Source of the DNA: Nocardiopsis alborubida
GTDB taxonomy: Bacteria; Actinomycetota; Actinomycetes; Streptosporangiales; Streptosporangiaceae
Assembly (NCBI RefSeq): GCF_012396365.1
Contig: NZ_JAAXPG010000007.1
Span: forward strand, 1 to 64,000
Direction: 5' to 3'
DNA: 64,000 nt
Numbering within the stretch: position 1 is the stretch's first letter; the number at the start of each line of letters is the position of its first letter. The notes under the pieces are model-generated. The model had not been told where the DNA came from. It saw only the letters and a program-made list of their open reading frames with translations, and ran no database searches. Below, in pieces: positions 59,225 to 64,000 of this stretch. Made by a program: the position numbers and the translations under genes.

Positions 59225-60396
59225 TCCGCCGGCTGTGGCCACTGGTGGCCGCCACCGTCTCGCTCGGCATCGACGCCTACGTGCTGGCCGGTGTCCTGCC
59301 CCGGATCGCGGACTCGCTCACGGTGTCGGTGGCCGCCGTCGGCCTGGGCGTCACCGCCTTCACCGGCGCCTACGCGTTCGCCGGGCCGCTGCTGTCGGGA
59401 CCTCTCGTCGCCGGTTCCACCAGGCGCGCCCTGGCCGTCGCGCTGGCCCTGTTCAACCTCGGCAACCTGGTCACCGCTCTGGCTCCCGGCATCGCGGTGT
59501 TCCTGGCCTCGCGCGTGGTGGCGGGGCTCGGCGCCGGGGTCCTGACCGCGGTGGCGACCGCCACGGCCGCCGCGATGGTCGCCGACCACGAGCGCGGACG
59601 CGCCATGGCGCTGGTGACCTTCGGTCTGTCGACCGGAACGGTGGCGGGCGTACCGGTCGGCATGCTCATCGGACAGTGGGCGGGATGGCGCTGGACCATG
59701 GGCCTGGTCGTGGTGATCGGCGCCGTCAGCATGGCCGCGATCCTGCTCCGCCGGGCACCGTACCCGTCCATCGCGGTGGTCCGGGTCGGTGAGAACCTGC
59801 GCCTGCTCAGGGCCCCGGCGATCGCCGCGGGAGTGGCGTCGGCCTTCCTGCTCGGGCTGGCGAGCCTGGGCCTGTACACCTATCTGGTCCCCATGGCGGA
59901 CGAGCGCGGCCTGGCCCCGTTGGCGTTCACGCTGGTGTGGGTGTGGGGCGTCGGCGGCGTCGCGGCCTCGGCCCTGATCGGCAGGCCCCTGGACGCCTGG
60001 GGGCCCCGGCGGCTGTTCCCCGCGGTCGTGGCGGTCCTGACCCTGGCGCTGGCCGCTCTGTCGTTCCTTGACCAGGCCGCCGTGTGGGTCGTCGCGGTCG
60101 CCCTGTGGGGAGCCGCGGGGTGGGCGAGCGTGCCCGTTCTCCAGCACCTGCTCGTCCACGGGCGCCAGCGGCAGGCCATGGCGGTCGTCGCCTTCCAGAT
60201 GGCCGCCATGTACCTGGGGTCGGCGGCCGGGGCGGCACTGGGCGGTCGGCTGCTGGAGCAGGGTACGTCCGCCGGAGCGCTTCCCGGCTGGGCGGCCGGG
60301 GTCGCGTTCGCGGCGTTCGTGCTCGCCCTGGCCGTCACGCGCGGCGGAGCGGTGCGCTCGCCCGCGCGGTCCGGGGCGGACCCCGACCGGCCCTGA
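59221..60396 (+). CDS. MFS transporter (12 TM, DHA1-type)
   Basis: The 391-aa protein has 12 helices with SLGIDAYVLAGVLPRIADSL (helix 1), RVVAGLGAGVLTAVATATAAAMV (motif C-like) and TGTVAGVPVGMLIGQWAGWRW. This is the DHA1/Bcr-like or AraJ-like class that exports drugs or sugars. GTG 59221 overlaps the ArsR stop, so expression is controlled by that regulator. Confidence 0.9.
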   Translation: MIRRLWPLVAATVSLGIDAYVLAGVLPRIADSLTVSVAAVGLGVTAFTGAYAFAGPLLSGPLVAGSTRRALAVALALFNLGNLVTALAPGIAVFLASRVVAGLGAGVLTAVATATAAAMVADHERGRAMALVTFGLSTGTVAGVPVGMLIGQWAGWRWTMGLVVVIGAVSMAAILLRRAPYPSIAVVRVGENLRLLRAPAIAAGVASAFLLGLASLGLYTYLVPMADERGLAPLAFTLVWVWGVGGVAASALIGRPLDAWGPRRLFPAVVAVLTLALAALSFLDQAAVWVVAVALWGAAGWASVPVLQHLLVHGRQRQAMAVVAFQMAAMYLGSAAGAALGGRLLEQGTSAGALPGWAAGVAFAAFVLALAVTRGGAVRSPARSGADPDRP

Positions 60397-60523
60397 GGCC
60401 GCGGCGGTCGCGGGCCGGGGCTGCGGTCCCCCGGCCCGGGGAGCGAGGCCCGCACCGCTGGTCACCGGAGCCGCCGACGGGGCCCGGGGCCCGGGCCGTG
60501 GGGTTTTCCGCGAGAACCACCGG

Positions 60524-60553
60524 GGACCCCGGGGGCAGGCGCCCCCGGGGTCC
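60524..60553. terminator. Terminator hairpin after the MFS gene
   Basis: GGACCCCGGGGGC pairs with GCCCCCGGGGTCC over 13 bp around a 4-nt loop (60537-60540), 128 bp after the MFS stop. Confidence 0.65.
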
Positions 60554-60646
60554 TCCGGGCCGTCCTGCGGGGACCGGTGTCGAAACGCTTCGCGTCGTGG
60601 CAGGTCCGGGGCCCCTCTGGTGCACGGGGGTGGTTTTGCCGTAGGC

Positions 60647-60663
60647 TGGAAAGCGCTTTCACA
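60647..60663 (+). promoter_or_regulatory. LacI-family/CcpA-like operator
   Basis: TGGAAAGCGCTTTCACA has a perfect core palindrome GAAAGCGCTTTC with the central CG step typical of LacI-family sites. It is 21 bp before the ATG of the first catabolic gene. No LacI gene is in the window. A weaker look-alike (GGAAAGCGTTATCACC) occurs inside the next gene at about 62220. Confidence 0.85.
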
Positions 60664-60683
60664 CGGAAAGGTGGTAACAACCC

Positions 60684-61838
60684 ATGGGTGATCACGTGCT
60701 GGGTGTCGCCATGAACGGCGTCACCGGACGCATGGGGTACAGGCAGCACCTGACCCGGTCCATCCTGGCCATCCGGGAGGCGGGCGGCGTACGCCTGCCC
60801 GACGGCTCCCGGATCATTCCCGAGCCCGTCCTGGTCGGACGCTCCGAGCACAAGCTGCGCGAGATCGCCGAGCGCCACGGAATCGAGCGCTGGTCCACCG
60901 ACCTGGACGGTGTGCTCTCCGACGACGACATCACGGTCTACTTCGACTCGCAGATCACACACGCCCGCGAGGCCGCCGTGCGCGCGGCCATCGCCGCGGG
61001 CAAGCACGTCTACGTCGAGAAGCCCACCGCCAGCACGCTCAGCGCCGCCCTGGAGCTGGCCAAACTGGCCCGTGACGCGGGCGTGCGCAACGGCGTGGTC
61101 CAGGACAAGCTCTTCCTGCCCGGCCTGCTCAAACTGCGCAGACTGGTCGAGAGCGGCTTCTTCGGCCGGGTCCTGTCGGTGCGCGGCGAGTTCGGCTACT
61201 GGGTCTTCGAGGGCGACTGGCAGCCCGCCCAGCGCCCCAGCTGGAACTACCGCGCCGAGGAGGGCGGCGGCATGGTGCTGGACATGTTCCCGCACTGGCA
61301 CTACGTCCTGGAGCACCTGTTCGGCCCGGTGCGCGCGGTCACCGCCAAGGTGGCCACCCACATCCCGCGCCGCTGGGACGAGGAGGGCCGGCCCTACGAG
61401 GCCACGGCCGACGACTCCGCCTACGGCATCTTCGAGCTGGACGGAGGTGTCATCGCCCAGATCAACTCCTCCTGGAACGTGCGCGTGGACCGCGACGAGC
61501 TCGTGGAGTTCCAGGTCGACGGCACCCACGGCAGCGCCGTGGCGGGGCTGCGCTCCTGCCGCGCCCAGCACCGCTCGGCCACGCCCAAGGCGGTCTGGAA
61601 CCCCGACCTGGAGGACCTGGGGCGCTACCGGGAGCAGTGGGAGCCGGTCCCCGACAACACCGAGTTCCCCAACGGATTCCGCGCCCAGTGGGAGGACTTC
61701 CTGCGCCACGTGGTCCTGGACACCCCCTTCCCGCACGACCTGCTCTCGGGCGCGCGCGGCCTCCAGATGGCCGAGGCCGGACTCCAGTCGGCGCGCACCG
61801 GACGCACGATCGAACTGGACGAGGTCACCCTCGCATGA
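60684..61838 (+). CDS. Gfo/Idh/MocA-family oxidoreductase
   Basis: A 384-aa protein with an N-terminal Rossmann domain (HVLGVAMNGVTGRMGYRQHL, DDDITVYFDSQITHAREAAVRAAIAAGKHVYVEKPTA) carrying the EKP catalytic motif, and a C-terminal GFO_IDH_MocA_C domain (SGFFGRVLSVRGEFGYWVFEGDW, GGGMVLDMFPHWHYVLEHLFG). It oxidises a sugar or polyol with NAD(P). It is the first gene of a coupled three-gene operon under a LacI-type operator. Confidence 0.92.
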   Translation: MGDHVLGVAMNGVTGRMGYRQHLTRSILAIREAGGVRLPDGSRIIPEPVLVGRSEHKLREIAERHGIERWSTDLDGVLSDDDITVYFDSQITHAREAAVRAAIAAGKHVYVEKPTASTLSAALELAKLARDAGVRNGVVQDKLFLPGLLKLRRLVESGFFGRVLSVRGEFGYWVFEGDWQPAQRPSWNYRAEEGGGMVLDMFPHWHYVLEHLFGPVRAVTAKVATHIPRRWDEEGRPYEATADDSAYGIFELDGGVIAQINSSWNVRVDRDELVEFQVDGTHGSAVAGLRSCRAQHRSATPKAVWNPDLEDLGRYREQWEPVPDNTEFPNGFRAQWEDFLRHVVLDTPFPHDLLSGARGLQMAEAGLQSARTGRTIELDEVTLA

Positions 61839-62995
61839 GCACACTCCTGCTACCCGCCGCCGACGGCACCTCCGCCCCCTACACCCTGGGCGGAACACCC
61901 GTCGACGCGTCCCCCCTTCCCCCCGCCCGCTCGCGCACGGCCTACGCGGCGGCCCACGTGGTCGCCGACCCCCTGGCGGCCAACGCCCCCGGAGCCCCGG
62001 CCCGCCTGGACTGGGAGGCCACCATGGCCTTCCGCCACCACCTGTGGGACCAGGGACTGGGCGTGGCCGACGCCATGGACACCGCCCAGCGCGGCATGGG
62101 CCTGGACTGGGCGGCCACCGCCGAGCTGATCCGCAGGTCGGGTGCGGAGGCCGCCGCGCGCGGCGCCGCCCTGGCCTGCGGGGTGGGCACCGACCAGCTC
62201 GACCTTTCGCAGGCCGATCTGGAAAGCGTTATCACCGCGTACGGTGAGCAGCTCGACGTCGTCCAGGGCGCCGGTGCCACCCCCATCCTCATGGCCTCGC
62301 GTGCCCTGGCCGCGGTCGCCTCGGGGCCCGACGACTACGCCAAGGTCTACGCCGACCTGCTGCGCCGGGCCGACCAGCCGGTGATCCTGCACTGGCTGGG
62401 CACCGCCTTCGACCCGGCCCTGGCCGGGTACTGGGGCTTCGCCGACCCGGCCGAGGCGATCGAGCCGGTGGCGGCCCTGATCGCCGAGCACGCCGCCAAG
62501 GTGGAGGGCATCAAGGTCTCCCTGCTCGACGCCTCGCTGGAGGTGCGGCTGCGGCGGCTGCTGCCCGAGGGCGTGCGCCTGTACACCGGCGACGACTTCA
62601 ACTACCCGGACCTGATCCTGGGCGACGAGCGGGGCCACTCCGACGCCCTGCTGGGCATCTTCGCCGCCATCGCCCCGGCCGCCGCACGCGCGCTGGCCGC
62701 CCTGAACGAGGGCGACACCGAACGGTACCGGGCCCTGATGGACCCCACGGTCCCGCTGGCCCGGCACCTGTTCGCCGAGCCCACCTTCTACTACAAGACC
62801 GGGGTCGCCTTCCTGGCCTGGCTCAACGGCCACCAGAAGGGCTTCCACATGGTGGGCGGGCTGCACAGCGCCCGCGACCTGCCCCACCTGGCCCAGGCCG
62901 TGCGCCTGGCCGACGCCGCCGGGGCCCTGACCGACCCGGACCTGGCCGCGGCACGCATGCGGGCGCTCCTCCAGGTGTCAGGAGTGGAGCAGTGA
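61835..62995 (+). CDS. DUF993 / dihydrodipicolinate synthase-like TIM-barrel protein
   Basis: A 386-aa protein matching the DUF993 family. It has DWEATMAFRHHLWDQGLGVADAMDTAQRGMGLDW and VEGIKVSLLDASLE, where the Lys sits like the Schiff-base Lys of the DapA superfamily. It is likely an aldolase or dehydratase for a keto-sugar acid. The ATG overlaps the preceding stop (ATGA), so the two are translated together. Confidence 0.9.
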   Translation: MSTLLLPAADGTSAPYTLGGTPVDASPLPPARSRTAYAAAHVVADPLAANAPGAPARLDWEATMAFRHHLWDQGLGVADAMDTAQRGMGLDWAATAELIRRSGAEAAARGAALACGVGTDQLDLSQADLESVITAYGEQLDVVQGAGATPILMASRALAAVASGPDDYAKVYADLLRRADQPVILHWLGTAFDPALAGYWGFADPAEAIEPVAALIAEHAAKVEGIKVSLLDASLEVRLRRLLPEGVRLYTGDDFNYPDLILGDERGHSDALLGIFAAIAPAAARALAALNEGDTERYRALMDPTVPLARHLFAEPTFYYKTGVAFLAWLNGHQKGFHMVGGLHSARDLPHLAQAVRLADAAGALTDPDLAAARMRALLQVSGVEQ

Positions 62996-63951
62996 GCACG
63001 GTTCCCGAGGGCGCCCCGGCGCACCTTCCGCAGACAGCCCCGGCCGCGGCGACCGTTCCGGCGGTCGTGCCCGGCGCGGTGGACGTGCCCTCCGGGCTGC
63101 CCGCCGCGGTGCCCACCCCCGAACCGGGCGACCCGCGCCTGGCACGGCTCTCCCTCAACCAGGCCACCGTCAAGTACTGGAACCTGACCCAGGCCGTGGA
63201 CGGCTGCCTGCGCGCCGGGCTGCCCGCCATCGGGACCTGGCGCGAACCGGTCGCCGAGATGGGCCTGGCCAAGGCGGCTGGTCTGCTGCGCCGGTCGGGG
63301 CTGCGCGTGTCCTCGCACTGCCGGGGCGGGTTCCTCACCGCCCCGGACCGGGCCGCGGCACTGGAGGACAACCGGCGCGCCGTCGACGAGGCCGCCGAAC
63401 TGGGCGCACCCTGCCTGGTCATGGTCGTGGGCGGCATGCCCGACGGAGACCGCGACCTGGTCGGGATCCGCGAGCGGGTCGCGGACGGCATCGCCGAGCT
63501 GGCGCCCTACGCCCTGGAGCGCGGGGTCCGGCTCGCGCTGGAGCCCCTGCACCCGATGTTCTGTGCCGACCGCGCCGTGCTCTCCACACTGGGCCAGGCC
63601 CTGGACCTGGCCGAACGCTTCGACGCGGCCGCCGTCGGCGTGGTGGTGGACGCCTACCACGTGTGGTGGGACCCCCAGGTGTGGGAGCAGATCGCCCGCG
63701 CCGGGGCGGGCGGGCGCATCGCCTCCTTCCAGGCCTGTGACTGGGAGCTGCCGATCCCCGCCGACGCCCTGTTGGGGCGCGGCATGGTCGGCGACGGCCA
63801 CGCCGACGTGCGCGCCCTGCGCCGCGCGGTGGACGCGGCGGGCTACGACGGCGACATCGAGGTGGAGATCTTCAACGAGCGGATCTGGTCGGCCGACGGC
63901 GACGACGTCATCGCCACCCTGGCCCGGCGCCACGTCCAGCACGTCCTGTGA
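62992..63951 (+). CDS. Sugar phosphate isomerase/epimerase (AP-endonuclease-2 fold)
   Basis: A 319-aa TIM barrel. VRLALEPLHPMFC (Glu), VVVDAYHVWWDP (Asp, His) and DIEVEIFNER (Glu) are the metal-binding residues of the xylose-isomerase-like fold. The first 40 residues form a low-complexity Pro/Ala tail not seen in typical members. GTG 62992 overlaps the upstream stop. It would supply the keto/epimer substrate for the pathway. Confidence 0.9.
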   Translation: MSTVPEGAPAHLPQTAPAAATVPAVVPGAVDVPSGLPAAVPTPEPGDPRLARLSLNQATVKYWNLTQAVDGCLRAGLPAIGTWREPVAEMGLAKAAGLLRRSGLRVSSHCRGGFLTAPDRAAALEDNRRAVDEAAELGAPCLVMVVGGMPDGDRDLVGIRERVADGIAELAPYALERGVRLALEPLHPMFCADRAVLSTLGQALDLAERFDAAAVGVVVDAYHVWWDPQVWEQIARAGAGGRIASFQACDWELPIPADALLGRGMVGDGHADVRALRRAVDAAGYDGDIEVEIFNERIWSADGDDVIATLARRHVQHVL

Positions 63952-63956
63952 GGCCC

Positions 63957-63980
63957 CCGGGGGCGCGTGGGCGCCCCCGG
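63957..63980 (+). terminator. Hairpin at the end of the sugar operon
   Basis: CCGGGGGCGC-gtgg-GCGCCCCCGG is a 10-bp stem, starting five nt after the isomerase stop. A Shine-Dalgarno-like AAGGAGC follows at the edge, so a further gene may follow. Confidence 0.6.
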
Positions 63981-64000
63981 TCCCCCCGAGCTCAAGGAGC

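Noticed and set aside
62218-62233. Second LacI/CcpA-type operator inside the DUF993 gene
   Set aside because: GGAAAGCGTTATCACC has only one good half-site and lies in coding sequence; likely chance.
1-64000. CRISPR arrays, tRNA and rRNA genes
   Set aside because: No regular repeats or cloverleaf-like sequences were noticed by eye; a tRNAscan or CRISPR finder run would settle this.

Overview
The window is a 64-kb piece of a very GC-rich genome with actinobacterial hallmarks: GTG/TTG starts, many probable leaderless promoters (a TANNNT -10 box about 6-7 nt before the start codon), an HspR-type HAIR box at an Hsp20 gene, an F420-reductase remnant, a SigJ/ECF41-like sigma factor and a MetS/NSS transporter pair. 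A Nocardiopsis-like actinomycete (order Streptosporangiales) is my best guess; this is inference from gene style, not a database match. No rRNA, tRNA, CRISPR array or phage module was found.

Layout. 0-23.6 kb: ordinary chromosomal genes, many paired with their own regulators: GlxA/DJ-1 proteins, a TetR-controlled metallo-hydrolase, an adenine-deaminase-like enzyme, a sensor kinase/response regulator pair, a class V aminotransferase, a CPBP protease, a MerR-transglutaminase operon, a TetR-flavin monooxygenase operon, Hsp20, a methyltransferase, a second class V aminotransferase, a broken phosphotransferase, a MarR/FUSC pair, an ArsR regulator, a PrmC-like methyltransferase and RNase Z. 23.6-36 kb: a genome graveyard. 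Three degenerate Tn3-family transposase remnants, two serine-recombinase C-termini, and stumps of MerR, hemolysin/CNNM, F420 reductase, nitroreductase, VOC and RibD/DHFR-like genes surround a few intact cargo genes: an EmrB/QacA efflux pump behind a CsoR-type box, and an alpha/beta hydrolase-MerR operon. Inside this island (33.1-34.6 kb), in lower-GC DNA, lies the most unusual locus: a 350-aa protein with a CxxC thioredoxin-like head, an internal Tat signal and an 18-cysteine C-terminal tail, followed by a small four-helix membrane protein. It looks like a precursor/immunity pair related in architecture to halocin C8 or fulvocin C-type bacteriocins.

36-64 kb: ordinary genes again. They include tautomerase, SDR/XRE, VOC, WYL, a TetR/SGNH-hydrolase pair, Mut7-C, an LLM flavin enzyme, a lipoprotein, a MOSC protein, SigJ with a divergent FAD oxidoreductase under apparently convergent sigma-J-type promoters, a GlcD-like oxidase, a MocR/EamA divergent pair whose start codons overlap at CATG, a PfpI protein, the MetS/NSS transporter with a structured RNA leader, pirin, DUF2804, an ArsR-MFS operon, and finally a LacI-type-operator-controlled three-gene sugar catabolism operon (Gfo/Idh/MocA, DUF993, sugar-phosphate isomerase) that runs to the right edge.

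Several genes carry single-base lesions: a G8 tract in a phosphotransferase, an in-frame TAG in another, a 1-nt insertion at the head of the Cys-rich precursor, and a GTT where a start codon should be. These could be real decay or sequencing errors and should be checked on reads before interpretation.
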